Source: Gautieria morchelliformis (taxonomy: Eukaryota > Basidiomycota > Agaricomycetes > Gomphales > Gomphaceae). Taken from it: a DNA stretch of 64,000 nt. The stretch lies in NCBI GenBank assembly GCA_015179125.1, contig WHVA01000205.1, positions 1 to 64,000 of the forward strand. The letters are read 5' to 3'. Shown here in pieces: positions 10,746 through 21,048 of the stretch (positions are counted from its first letter, which is position 1; the number at the start of each line of letters is the position of its first letter). The notes beneath the pieces are model-generated. The model saw only the letters and a program-made list of their open reading frames with translations. It was not told where the DNA came from and ran no database searches. The position numbers and the translations under genes are program-made.

Positions 10746-11422
10746 CTAACCCCTGAGCCAACCAACAATCCGGAACCACACATCTCTGCTCCAGACACAC
10801 AGCCTCTGAGGCAATGCTTGACTTTCCAAGTCAATCGAAGGGGGTGGTGTAGGGTTAGGTGGTTGAGAGGGTTGGAAATGATCGAAACAATATGGGTCAT
10901 AGCTGGTGCTATCCCCGCTTTCCAATATCTGAATCTCTACACTTCTCTTGCCCTCATGCACAAAGGGGATATAGTGCATAGGCATGTCAACTCGTCCTGA
11001 GGAAGGGTCGAAGAAGAGTTCATGGGGATCAAGGCTTCCCCAATCCATGCTGTTGGCACTCATCCGGCCAGATCGTCGCCTGGTGTGGACCGGTGATGGT
11101 GCCTGAATGCTTGGTGACATCTGCATAGGGAATGATGGTGTAGGTGCATGTGTGGGAGTGGCAGTGAAGCACATGGCACTGGAGGTGATGGCTCAACTTG
11201 GGGTATGAAGATGTGATGGTCTGATGAGACGATTGGAGAAAAGATTCCATGTAAGCACTCAGCGCAGTTGGTGAAATAAACCGGTTCATGACACTCTGAA
11301 AATGACAGTTCCAGGCTGATGTCACCAGGTTCCGTATAGCTGTGCGATGGGGAAGATCCTGTCAGATAATGATTCTTGAAGGGTAAAGACCAAGTGTCGA
11401 AATTCAGGGCATTCGACAACAT
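10746..11422 (-). pseudogene. Unrecognised coding remnant, two frames
   Basis: Two overlapping reverse-strand open frames read like parts of one protein. One starts MLSNALNFDTWSLPF at 11422 and contains CHEPVYFTNCAECL. The other, shifted near 11150, contains SANSMDWGSLDPHELFF and then a proline-rich end near 10800. A single frame change would join them. I do not recognise a domain. It stops 47 bp from the left arm of the long-armed element, so its upstream part may have been cut by that insertion. It could also be chance open sequence. Confidence 0.35.
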
Positions 11423-11468
11423 TGATTGACTATCTCATTATGTCAGGTTATGTAGAAATGTGATATTA

Positions 11469-12053
11469 CACCCGTTTGCAGTACCTAAGGCGTGCGTCGG
11501 ATTTGCTTCCGTTTTAGCGCGCAAACTTCGAACAACAATATCTTGCTTGATATCGCTCCGATTCGCTTGAATTTTCATATCTGAATCTATGTGGACCATA
11601 GCTAGGGCATAGAACTAAAAAATCCAAATAAAACAAGCATTTTTTATTTTGCATTTTGGGTGCTGAGGGGGAACAATGTCAAGCTTAGCTTACTGTATGT
11701 AGTTCAATGCAGGTTTTAATTTTGTTTGCTACTTTGTACTAATGGTGAGAACCCACTACAGGAGAATCTCCAGAAGAGGGTGTCTTAGGATTGGAGAGGA
11801 AGGGCTTAGCTTCTTCTGACATTGGATCAGTGAGATCTGACGGTAGGCGTTCATTCTTGATGTCGGATTTCCTCCTGTGTAGCATAAGCCCCGAAATCTT
11901 TGATCCCTTCCGCACTGAGTGCCAATGCACCATAAGGCAACTTCGCCGATCCTGACATGTTCTTGAGCTCGGAAACCGCGGGGGCGCACGCCTATGCGGT
12001 GGGGTGAGGGGCGCGGAGGTGCTGGGGTGGGCGAGCTGGTGTAGGAGGACAGG
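11469..12053 (+). repeat. Left inverted arm of the long-armed element
   Basis: The outer end is AT-rich and the inner end runs into the G-rich repeat. Read on the reverse strand the inner half is open and contains CQDRRSCLMVHWHSVRKGSK, also present in the right arm. That may be an old coding relic or only repeat sequence. Confidence 0.75.
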
Positions 12054-12095
12054 GTGGTGGGGGAGCGGGTGGCGGTGGGTGCGGGTGTGGGTGCG

Positions 12096-12126
<31 letters not shown>

Positions 12127-13400
12127 GTGCAGGTGTCGGTGTAAGGGCAACCCTGGCTAGTTGTAGAGATCACACTACCACACAACTGACAAGGGGAAAT
12201 CCAAAGTATGTATAAATGAACAGAGTATACAAGAGAGGGGATTCTCACCTGACAAGGGGAAATCCAAAGAGAAAAGTCTAAGGACCCCCAATGTCAGCGA
12301 GCCCGTATTATACTACGCTGCGCAGCCAGGGACAACATTTGGCACCCGCCATCAACCCTGCATCTCCCTGACCACCCTGACCCTTGATCGACCCTTGATG
12401 CCACCTATTATGTGAGTCGCTTGATTTCCAACACTGTTCCAAGAGTGGAAGTCGGAGATTGGAGTGGAACTGGCAAGGCGAACAGAACTGGTGGAAGTTC
12501 TACCAGAAGCGGAATCATTTCCGAAAGCGGAGGCGGAGATGGAATCGGAACCGGAAGCGGAGTCGGAAATGGAGTCGGAACTGGGTGTGGTGTCGGAACT
12601 GGAAATGGAAAACAGGGTGTCCCCTGACAGTCGGTGCAGGTGCGGGTGCGGGTGCAGGTGCGGGTGCGGGTGTGGGTGCAGGTGCGGGTGCAGGTGCGGG
12701 TGCAGGTGCGGGTGCGGGTGCAGGGACGGGTTGGGCGGCAACGCGAAGGACACAGGGGCGGAGGTGGGTGAGCTGGTGTAGGAGGACGGGGTGGTGGGAA
12801 AGCGGGCGGCGGCGGGTGCGGGTGCAGGGACGGGTTGGGCGGCAACGTGAAGGACGCAGGGGCGGAGGTGGGCAAGCTGGTGTAGGAGGATGGGGTGGTG
12901 GGGAAGCGGGCGGCGGCGGGTGCGGGTGCGGGTGCAGGTATGGGCACAGGTGCGGGTGCGGGTGCAGGTACAGGTGCGGGTGCAGGTACGGGTGCAGATG
13001 CAGGTGCAGGTGCGGGTGCAGGTGCGGGTGCGGGTGCAGGGATGGGTTGGGCGGCGACGCGAAGGACGTGGGGGCAGAGGTGGGCGAGCTGGTGTAGGAG
13101 GACGGGGTGGTGGGGAAGTGGGTGGCGGCAGGTGCGGGTGCAGGTACGGGGACGGGTTGGGCGACGACGCGAAGGACACGGGGGCAGAGGTGGGCGAGCT
13201 GGTGTAGGAGGACGGGGTGGTGGGGAAGTGGGTGGCGGCAGGTGCGGGTGCAGGTACGGGGACGGGTTGGGCGACCGACGCGAAGGACGCGGGGGGCGCA
13301 CGCGTACGCGGCGGGGTGAGGGGCGCGGAGGTGCTGGGGTGGGCGAGCTGGTGCAGGAGGACGGGGTGGTGGGGGAACGGGCGGCAGGTGCGGGTGCAGG
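12054..13400 (+). repeat. G-rich minisatellite of GGTGCGGGTGCA words and about 110-bp blocks
   Basis: The plus strand is dominated by GGGTGCAGGTGCG-type 6- and 12-base words. These alternate with a longer block containing GGGCGAGCTGGTGTAGGAGG, repeated near 12767, 12874, 13083, 13193 and 13345. The block also forms the inner end of both arms, so the array probably grew from arm sequence. A solo LTR (12140-12629) interrupts it. Long open frames on both strands here are low-complexity by-products, not genes. Strong G clustering on one strand could allow G-quadruplexes. Confidence 0.8.
12140..12629 (-). repeat. Solo Ty3-E LTR with target duplication GTCGG
   Basis: A 490-bp copy of the Ty3-E LTR (plus strand TGTAAGGGCAACC to CCCCTGACA) is flanked by GTCGG at 12135-12139 and again at 12630-12634. 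The perfect 5-bp duplication shows insertion into the minisatellite followed by loss of the internal part through LTR recombination. Orientation is set by the complete Ty3-E copy at 44924-51164. Confidence 0.88.
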
Positions 13401-13764
13401 TACGCGTGCCCTGGGACACGAATGTGCCTGGGCTGTGGCGCTCTGCGGGAGTCGAGTGGTCAGACACCCTGGTATGAGGAATATGGGCCGGGATACTCAC
13501 GGAAGTTGGCCACTGGGTTATGGGGGAGTTGACAGGGAGCTGCTGGTACTTGACGGCGAGCCTGTGGAGCTAAGCGAAAAGGCGCGATTGAAGAACAGGG
13601 TCAGCGGATGCTTCGAAGCCCGGGGCAAGTTCATATGGAAGACGAGTGCCAAACCAAGAGAGGCTGAAGTGTCTGTGGTGCGTGGTGTTGTCGATGGTGC
13701 AGCGCAGCAAGCCGCCTATTATGAATCGGCATAACCCGACCAAGTTCGACTTGCCTTACCAACA
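13401..13764. other. GC-rich stretch without an assignable gene
   Basis: A plus-strand frame stays open to 13734 out of the minisatellite and includes CSGSRVVRHPGMR-like sequence, but there is no independent start and no known motif. I see no supported feature here beyond the putative 5' region of the next gene. Confidence 0.4.
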
Positions 13765-15450
13765 ATGGGAAATAACAAAAATAAAAGACAGCCCACCAAG
13801 TCAACACGAGCAATGAAAAAGGTCAAAGAACCTCCAGAGGAACTGTTACCTGACATAGCGGGAATTCAGGGCAAAGGTCGGTTTATATATAATGATGCTA
13901 TTTCAAGCTCACCAGTTATTTAGAATCTGTTCAAACTACTAGCACTTTTCGACCGAAACGTCAGGTGGAAGGGGGGGTAACTTTTGAGGACTTAGAATCT
14001 GAGTCAGGGTCTTCATATGAGGAAGAGACCCAGCCGGCTCAAAGTGCATCCGAGTCCGAAGCCGAGCCCAACGACCCTAATCGAGACTCAGAGTCTGAAG
14101 AGTTAGTAGAGGTGGCAGTTCCCAAACAGGTAAAGGATATTGATGAACCTGGTATGCCATCATATTTTTCATTTATAATTTGATGCTCATTTCACAGCCT
14201 AGTAATTATCTTGCGTGTTCCGGACGGCACTGAAGCCGAAGGGTTTGTTGAGCGTGTGAAGCTTCCTGTCAATGTCAGTTACAAGAAGGTCGAGGAACAT
14301 ATCTTCAAAGCGATAGGGTGCTATCAAACAGTGAAAAAGATGCCACGCCTAGCTTACCGGCTCAAAGGTGTGTGAGATAAACACCTTTCGAAACTGGCAA
14401 AAGAAGAGGACTGGGACAACCTCAAGGATGATGTGAAGGGTGCTCAGGCAAGGAAGAAAAAGGGCAATGCCAGTGGTGTGGAAGTAGACATCATTCTGGA
14501 TGAAAGTGTACGTGTGTGTGTGACTTCGCATGGCAGCCACATCTGATCTTATAAGAATTATAGTACATCGCATCGCTTCGGCATACACTTTCCAGGAAAA
14601 GGGACAAAACTGTGACAAATGCAGCTGGCAGGAGCAAAAAGCAGAAAGCTCGTATTCAGGACTTGAACGCTGATTCTGACACTGAAGGATCTGAGATCGA
14701 AGAGCATGGCCTACCGACAAAACGGGAAAGGGATTTCATGGAGGCATTGAAGGAAGAGTATTCAAACTGTGGCAAACCGGCATGTGCTTCAAAAGTCTGC
14801 AAACTGAATAAGAATGGAGGGCACACGCATTTATCATGGTGCCAACTCCAGTCCTGGGTAACAGCCTAGGTGAGTACAACCTTTGCATTTATATGTATTA
14901 CTCGCTGCTAATAATGCGAATTTAGGTTTCTAACATTCACGGGGTCACTCTGAAAGTTCCTCCAAACAACGCTCACTTCGAAGATTTCCATTATCGCAAA
15001 GACTCCATTCAAAAAGAGAAGACCGATGAAGGGTCAATGGCGAACCTGCCCGGCGCTGCATTGGGTCTTCAAGGATACTTTCCTATGATGATGTTCCCAC
15101 CAATTGACTATCAAATGTTTGCTCAGAACATGGTCCTGAACCGCCCTGTTACTCCAGTCAATCCTGACAAGAGACCGGAACAGTTGACCCCTGCAACTCC
15201 CGGTGACATCGCTTACCCAAGCATCGAAGAGTTTCTTGACGATGTCCGTAATTGGCCTGAGGCTAGGGGGCGGAACATTGATGAATTCAAAGGTAAATTT
15301 GAAGCAAACAACGTTTACTTCCTAAATGACTGAAGGAGGTGAGGGCTGATGTGCTCATGGCCAACATCGGGATGTCATGGGGTGACGCGAATTTCATCAA
15401 AGGAGCGGCTAGAAAGGCTATAAGGAAGCTTGCTAAGAAGGTGTGAGAGG
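13765..15450 (+). pseudogene. Unrecognised multi-exon gene, probably damaged
   Basis: A likely start is the ATG at 13765 (MGNNKNKRQPTKSTRAMK). Further exons include an acidic serine-rich part from about 13965, a part near 14219-14510 (GFVERVKLPVNVSYKK), and a Cys/His part ending at a W codon near 14858 (SNCGKPACASKVCKLNK). That joins by a GT-AG intron ending at 14924 to the next exon (SNIHGVTLKVPPNNAHF). The last part contains GYFPMMMFPPIDYQMF and ends with a lysine-rich tail near 15446. An in-frame TGA at 14373-14375 and a frame slip near 15330 suggest decay, unless the first is intronic. No family recognised. Confidence 0.5.
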
Positions 15451-15648
15451 GAGGGAGGCAAGCAGAATTATGCCAGTAGGACACAATAATTATATTTACT
15501 ATATACATCAAAAAGACCAATTTAGAGAATTATGGATATTTGAGATCGGCGGCCTTAGTACCGTCTGAGGCAGTGCATGGCACATTATTGGTATTTAACC
15601 TTGAGGCTGCTACCACCAACACACCGCAAGAATGTAGATGGTTCACTT

Positions 15649-15658
15649 GTCACGTGAC
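15649..15658. promoter_or_regulatory. Palindromic E-box upstream of the FunK1 gene
   Basis: GTCACGTGAC lies 97 bp before the kinase ATG. The CACGTG core is a binding site of bHLH factors in fungi. The same palindrome, with one more base on each side, sits before TATA sequences in the Helitrons at 55413 and 58598. Its use here is inference. Confidence 0.4.
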
Positions 15659-15754
15659 TTGTCCGCATGTTGACAACAGCTCTGCCTCTCAGACTCGCAC
15701 AACATAGTTCTTTACTTGTTGTCTGCCTCTAATTCTCGATATTTGTTATTCCAG

Positions 15755-18036
15755 ATGCCATCAACACCGCCCCAATCTTTCAAGATTCTGTTGATGACGA
15801 GCACACCATATAGCATCAGTTCCAGTAAATCTCATGAATCACACATTCAGACCCAGGATGATTTGAAAAAGCTGATGAAGGGCGAGTTCTCCAGTGCGAT
15901 ATTCGAGAGTAATTCTCTGCTTGAAGAGCGCTGTCGGGCGGATCAAAAAATTGTCGACGCTGTCCTATCCAAACTGAAACCTGGCGTGTTCTGGGACAGC
16001 CCAACTGACACTTTCAAGGAATGGCCCAGCCGCACTGGTCCAGAAAGCGCTCATTATGCGCCATTGGAGTGGTTACTCAACCAGATTCTGTCCATCTCCT
16101 CCCAAAAGCTGCCGAATGGCAATATCCACGAGGTCTTCAGTTTTACGTGTACGGTCGGGAAATGGCTGAAGGACTTGACACAGACTCCCCCCTAAAACCA
16201 GACCTTGTTGGTTGTCAGTCTGTTGGTAGAGCCGAGGCTCGAAGCCGAAGCTCTCATGGAACGAGGCTGAAATTTGCGTAGAGGTGAAGAATAACTGGCC
16301 TGGTTTGATCCTGCACAAGCACGTATGCACGCTGTATGTTCACACACCGATTGGATAGACTCTTCGTCACTGTTATCCATTTCAACAACGCAACGATGGG
16401 GGTGCGCTTCGGATTTTATTCTCGCATGGGTCTGGTTGTTACGCCGGAACTTGACCTCTCGAAGGAGGGAGGCTTTAAAGGATTTGTCCGCGGAGTGGTT
16501 GGGATTAATTCTTGGACCGACACAAACCACGCTGGAATCGATACTACTCGTACCATCACAGACATTGCGATTCCCGAGAGGGGTATATTCAAGATTTCGA
16601 AAACACTTTGTGACCGACGTTGCGTTCGCGGACGAGCAACGCGTGTGTATCTTTTGGTCAAGAAGGGTGCGTTTTGACGTTTAGAGATCTGGGCCAGTAG
16701 TTAACAATTGGGTTTGAAGTGCAACCGCCACCGATGGTTCTCCCGCTCAACCTTCGTCCACTCACCGGTATAACTTACGAAGTCATCAACCCCCGCGTTC
16801 TCAGCCTGGAAAAGAGACTGACGGTCGAGAACCCTTGAGGTTGAAGGGAGGCATATCTTTTCCTTGCCGGACACTGTCATTCTGAAAGATTCATGGCCAT
16901 TGAAAACCCATAACGAAGAAGGCACAATGTTTGGAGCGTTATCGGGTGGATTTGGACTGCCAGACATCCTTGTCTCATACCTGTCGAGGATGGAATGGAT
17001 AAGCTCATACCTGATGACACAATGTATTGGCCCGTGTGTGCGCCAGAGCCATACGCCAGGGTTAGGCCTGACGAACGAATACATATGCGATCTGTTTTTG
17101 AGACCCAGGGACGTCACTGCGAGCAGCACAAAGTCCTCGATTGCTCGTGCGTTGCATAGTGCACGCCATGTTGGGTATGTGAACGAAGAGGGCATCGGAC
17201 ATGATTTACCTATAATGGTGATCGACAGGGCATTTTGGGCTGTTTAAGAACGGCTGGTTGCACCACGACGTAAGCGTCGGGAACGTCATGCTGATGGATG
17301 AAGCTGAGCGGCCACCTGTGGCAGAGTACGTACCATCTTTCACATCAGTCCTTTCGTTTTTTTATGTTTGCTTCAGTTTTGCCGTGACTCGAGAAGTTAC
17401 TAGATGTGTAGGATTCATATGCGATGGGGACCAGGTGATTCGTTGGATGGATCAGAAGCGGGAATTAGCACAGCATCGCTCGGTGGGTCTTTAGTTGCTG
17501 TGTGCGGCTTGTGATTTACATGGTTCTAGGGTACGCTGCCTTTCATGTCTCAGGCACTGATTGTTGCTTGGGACTCTGGAATGCAAGTTGTGCACCAAGT
17601 AATTGATGACCTGGAGTCGTTTATATGGGTTTTATTTTGGTCGATTCTGGAGATCCTGGAGACCAAGGGGGCACTCGGGCGACTAGAACAGAATTACCGC
17701 CAAACGATGCTCTCCGACGAGTTACCTGTGTTACAAGCTAGGGGAAGTTTCCTTGATAGGTTAAAGCAACAGGATGCCGCGAAAAACTTCTCCACGGGCT
17801 TCAAGCCATTCTCCGAACTCTTGATTCAATGGTTAACGCTTTCTTGGGAGACTGCTCTGGAATGGCTGACACCAGACTTCGTTAAGGTGAACACCGATGA
17901 GTACACTTTACAGGCCACCAAGCCATACAGGCAGTATGTAACGATTGGGCTTGAATCTCTTTCAGACCTGCAAGAGAGTTGGGATTATGTTAATGAGGGG
18001 GAAATGACAGGTGAAGAGAGAGTCGAGGAGGGGTAA
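15755..18036 (+). pseudogene. FunK1-type protein kinase, several exons, some frame problems
   Basis: The gene encodes a fungal-specific (FunK1) kinase-like protein. The start is at 15755 (MPSTPPQSFKILLMTS). The N-terminal FunK1 region covers 15755-16195, and VRFGFYSRMGLVV and RGRATRVYLLVKKG mark 16396-16670. The kinase lysine region is LKDSWPL near 16880. The catalytic loop reads WLHHDVSVGNVML at about 17253-17293, and the metal-binding equivalent is FICDGDQVIRW near 17425. An intron at 17483-17529 joins HRS to GTLPFMSQAL, and DLESFIWVLFW follows. Junctions near 16200 and 17180 do not join in frame with plain GT-AG sites, so the copy may be damaged. The tail is a repeat of 11 residues. Substrate unknown. 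Confidence 0.72.
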
Positions 18037-18126
18037 ATGACAGGTGAAGAGAGAGTCGAGGAGGGGGAAATGACAGGTGAGGAGAGAGTCGAGGAGGGGG
18101 AAATGACAGGTGAAGAGAGAGGATGA
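18001..18126 (+). repeat. 33-bp tandem repeat in the kinase 3' end
   Basis: Near-identical units start at 18001, 18034, 18067 and 18100. Each encodes EMTGEERVEEG in the kinase frame. A G-to-T change at the first base of unit 2 makes TAA at 18034-18036 and ends the protein; without it the frame would run on to 18126. Confidence 0.9.
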
Positions 18127-18289
18127 GCTGGGAAAGACCGCATGTAACACATATAATATTATGAGATCCTGTAGCCACTGTAGGAATTATCACAATACTA
18201 CGATACTCGATGCACGTAATTGGCCAATGAGTACTTTTGCAATACTAAGTGTTGTTTACCAATATCATCCATCACATTGCAGATAATTT

Positions 18290-19077
18290 TCAACATTCTG
18301 ACAACAAAAAAATTACATTACAGTAGTACAACTGCACTACAGATAGCCAGTCTTTCATCCACCCTCGCGCATGTCTGCGTGTAATCCGATCCAGTGCCTC
18401 GTAGAGAAACATGAATAGCTCAGCCCTCTCCTTACTTGCAACACATGCACGGAACTCGGCACCATGACGTCTGAGGTGAGCTTTGATGAAGGAGAATGAT
18501 TCTTCGATCGGGTTGAGATCGGGCGAGTACTGCGGAAGATACATCAGTTTGATTCCTCTGCAAATGCAAGATTAGACACTAGTGAAAACAGTTTATAATG
18601 GTAAAAACCTTTGGGCACATAAGAGTGAGACCTCAGGTATGTGGTGAATGGCGCAGTTATCCATAACAAGAACGCTCTGTGGTGCCGGGTAAGGGTTCAT
18701 TACCTCTAAAAGGCCCTTCAGAAACCCAAGGAACTCTGGACCATCGTATGCCCCTAATTTGATATGGCTATAGATGATTCCATCTTGTGAGAGCGCCGGA
18801 GGGATTGAAAATCTGAGTAGATATTAGCAATACAATAATGGAGGCCCGTGCACAAATCGTTACCTTTCGCCCCTTTGGAAACGTGCTCGCACTTGAGGCC
18901 TACATCCCTTGTAAGCCCATCCATTAGTCTATACGTTGTGCGAAGGTCAATTGCGCTTTCATCTGTGAAAACCAAACGGTCCGGTGGTTCACTACCAATC
19001 GCAAGGATATCATTCCGCTTTCGGCCCCACAGACAACGAAGACGGGTGAGGTCGTTACCAACATCCTTGTGAGTAAG
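18290..19077 (-). pseudogene. Tc1/mariner-type transposase, catalytic half
   Basis: This half carries the DDE strand-transfer domain. The first Asp is in LVFTDESAIDLRTTYR near 18960. A GT-AG intron (GTAACG to CTCAG, about 18810-18865) leads to an exon with VLVMDNCAIHH (second Asp, near 18670). A second intron (about 18556-18610) leads to YLPQYSPDLNPIEESFSF with the final acidic residue near 18510. The frame ends at 18290. The DNA-binding half is missing: at 19078 the sequence passes into the G-rich repeat. All three acidic residues are intact, so the loss is structural. Confidence 0.82.
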
Positions 19078-19206
19078 GGACGGGTGCGGGTGCGGGTGCA
19101 GGTGCGGGTGCGGGTGCGGGTGCAGGTACGGGTGCAGGTACGGGTGCAGGTACGGGTGCAGGTACGGGTGCAGGTACGGGTGCAGGTGCGGGTGCAGGTG
19201 CGGGTG
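19078..19206 (+). repeat. G-rich minisatellite, second array
   Basis: The array has GGGTGCGGGTGCAGG and GGTACGGGTGCA words like those at 12054-13400. It sits exactly at the broken end of the transposase catalytic half. Confidence 0.85.
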
Positions 19207-19830
19207 TGATTGCAGCACGGACGACGCGGAGCTCATCGTGAGGAGACTGGGCATACGGTTAGCAGGGTGCGGGGGCGTCGACACACCTTGACACCCAGGG
19301 GACTCCACGCAGGGGACATGGGGGATATCGGCCCAAACGGCAGCCGGTAGAGGGACGGGAGCGCGGATGTGACACGACTGGGCTGGTGGCCCTCGAGGCG
19401 TGCGAGGGCGTCGCCGTGGTTGGTGTTGCGGTAGCGCGTGGAGGCGCGGGACGTGGCGGTGGTCATCGCGAGGGTGTTGACGGTAGGAGTGATGGAGCTG
19501 TGGTCGGTTAGGGTGCGGGTGGACGACAGGAAGGAACTGCTCGTGCTTGTACGAGTAGAAGGGGCGCTTCAAGTCACAATGGTGGACTTGTAGTTGGGAC
19601 GCGTGACAGCCCTTTCAGCGAGGATGTAAAGTAAGCATAAGTAGCAAACTCACCAATAAAAATGGGATAGTGGCCATTCGACACCTGAAAATTACACTTG
19701 AGTTGGGGTTCAGCATTGGGAGTAAGGGTGCAAATGCTGTCGCACAATTCATGTCATAGAATTCTTGGTCAGGGTGTGTGTTTCGGGAACTTCCGTTCTC
19801 CTTGTATGTACTACCCACACCATCGCTCAT
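19207..19830. other. Unassigned spacer between the two transposase halves
   Basis: The sequence is GC-rich to about 19600, with a reverse-strand open frame rich in Pro, His and Arg (SYKHEQFLPVVHPHPNRP near 19550). AT-richer sequence follows. No motif is recognised; the frame could be a coding relic or chance. Confidence 0.35.
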
Positions 19831-20370
19831 ATGCCTCGCCCTGGCAACCCTAAACCTGTTTGTCACATGTACAGCAAGGATCTGCGGGATCGCGTTATAC
19901 ACCAAAAATTCAAGCTCAACAAGAAATCAACCGATATTGCAATTGACCTCGATATGTCACTACATGTAGTTCAACGCACAATCAAACTCTGGCGGGATGT
20001 TGGAGACGTCGTGGCAGAGCCAAAGCGGCTATCTCATGGGTCAAAAATGACCTCAGCTCAGAGTGAAGTAAGTAATTCATGTCTGTGTTTAGCTGTAGCT
20101 TATTTTATTTTATAACAGTTTCTTCTTGCGCTTCTTGAACGCTCGCCCGATCTTTACCTTGATGAGCTTGTCGAAGAGCTAGAGGTGCAGCATGGTATTT
20201 TAGTAAGTATATCAACTGTCTGGAGGACGCTTCGACATGTTGGCTTGCAAAGAAAGAAAGTGAGTCATTAAATCCTCGAAGAATGACAACCTTTATATTT
20301 GTCTCCAACCCAGCTTTCACGGGCAGCCGCAGAGCGCTGCGAAGCCTCGCGGACTGCTTTCCAGTTTCGC
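19831..20370 (+). pseudogene. Tc1/mariner-type transposase, DNA-binding half
   Basis: The start at 19831 (MPRPGNPKPVCHMYSKD) opens a helix-turn-helix region (STDIAIDLDMSLHVVQRTIK). An intron of about 50 nt (GTAAGT at 20069 to AACAG at 20118) leads to FLLALLERSPDLYLDELVEE and STVWRTLRHVGLQRKK. A second intron (from 20260, GTGAGT, to CCCAG near 20313) leads to LSRAAAERCEASRTAF. The frame then runs straight into the right inverted arm at 20371, so the catalytic domain is absent. The end overlaps in content the start of the catalytic half at 19077, so the two halves appear to come from different copies. Confidence 0.75.
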
Positions 20371-20955
20371 CTGTCCTCCTATACCAGCTCGCCCACCCCA
20401 GCACCTCCGCGCCCCTCACCCCACCGCATACGTGTGCGCCCCCGCGGTTTCCGAGCTCAAGAACATGTCAGGATCGGCGAAGTTGCCTTATGGTGCATTG
20501 GCACTCGGTGCGGAAGGGATCAAAGATTTCGGGGCTTATGCTACACAGGAGGAAATCCGACATCGAGAACGAACGCCTACCGTCAGATCTCACTGATCCA
20601 ATGTCAGAAGAAGCTAAGCCCTTCCTCTCCAATCCTATGACACCCTCTTCTGGAGATTCTCCTGTAGTGGGTTCTCACCATTAGTACAAAGTAGCAAACA
20701 AAATTAAAACCTGCATTGAACTACATACAGTAAGCTAAGCTTGACATTGTTCCCCCCTCAGCACCCAAAATGCAAAATAAAAAATGCTTGTTTTATTCAG
20801 ATTTTTTAGTTCTATGCCCTAGCTATGGTCCACATAGCTTCAGATATGAAATTTCAAGCGAATCGGAGCGATATCAAGCAAGATATCGTTGTTCGAAGTT
20901 TGCGCGCTAAAACGGAAGCAAATCCGACGCGCGCCTTAGGTACTGCAAACGGGTG
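20371..20955 (-). repeat. Right inverted arm of the long-armed element
   Basis: This is the inverted counterpart of 11469-12053. Its inner end cuts transposase exon 3. Its outer end GGGTG is followed by TA. Confidence 0.75.
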
Positions 20956-20963
20956 TAAATTGG

Positions 20964-20968
<5 letters not shown>

Positions 20969-20996
<28 letters not shown>
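20969..20996 (+). repeat. A28 homopolymer
   Basis: A run of 28 A residues lies 12 bp outside the right arm. It may be the tail of an old retroposed sequence or simple slippage. Confidence 0.7.
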
Positions 20997-20997
<1 letters not shown>

Positions 20998-21048
20998 AAA
21001 GATAAGGAATGATTGGACAGGAATGGTATGAAAAGGAATGGTATGAAA

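Larger units (their letters stand above)
11469..20955. mobile_element. Long-armed element: about 585-bp inverted arms, TA at both ends
   Basis: The left arm (11469-12053) and the right arm (20371-20955, inverted) are nearly identical by eye, with roughly a dozen differences. Both start CACCCGTTTGCAGTACC from the outside, and both are flanked by TA (11467-11468 and 20956-20957), the target duplicated by Tc1/mariner transposons. Inside are a G-rich minisatellite, a solo LTR, an unrecognised gene, a FunK1 kinase and two partial Tc1-type transposases. Whether the whole 9.5 kb moves as a unit is inference. The alternative is two separate elements in opposite orientation that happen to bracket the genes. 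Confidence 0.55.

Noticed and set aside
12352..13500. Long reverse-strand open frame rich in Pro, His and Thr
   Set aside because: It lies wholly on the G-rich minisatellite and a solo LTR. All frames are open there because stops are absent from the repeat unit.
12459..13735. Forward Gly/Ala- or Arg/Trp-rich open frames
   Set aside because: Same repeat read on the other strand; composition is that of the repeat and the starts are arbitrary.
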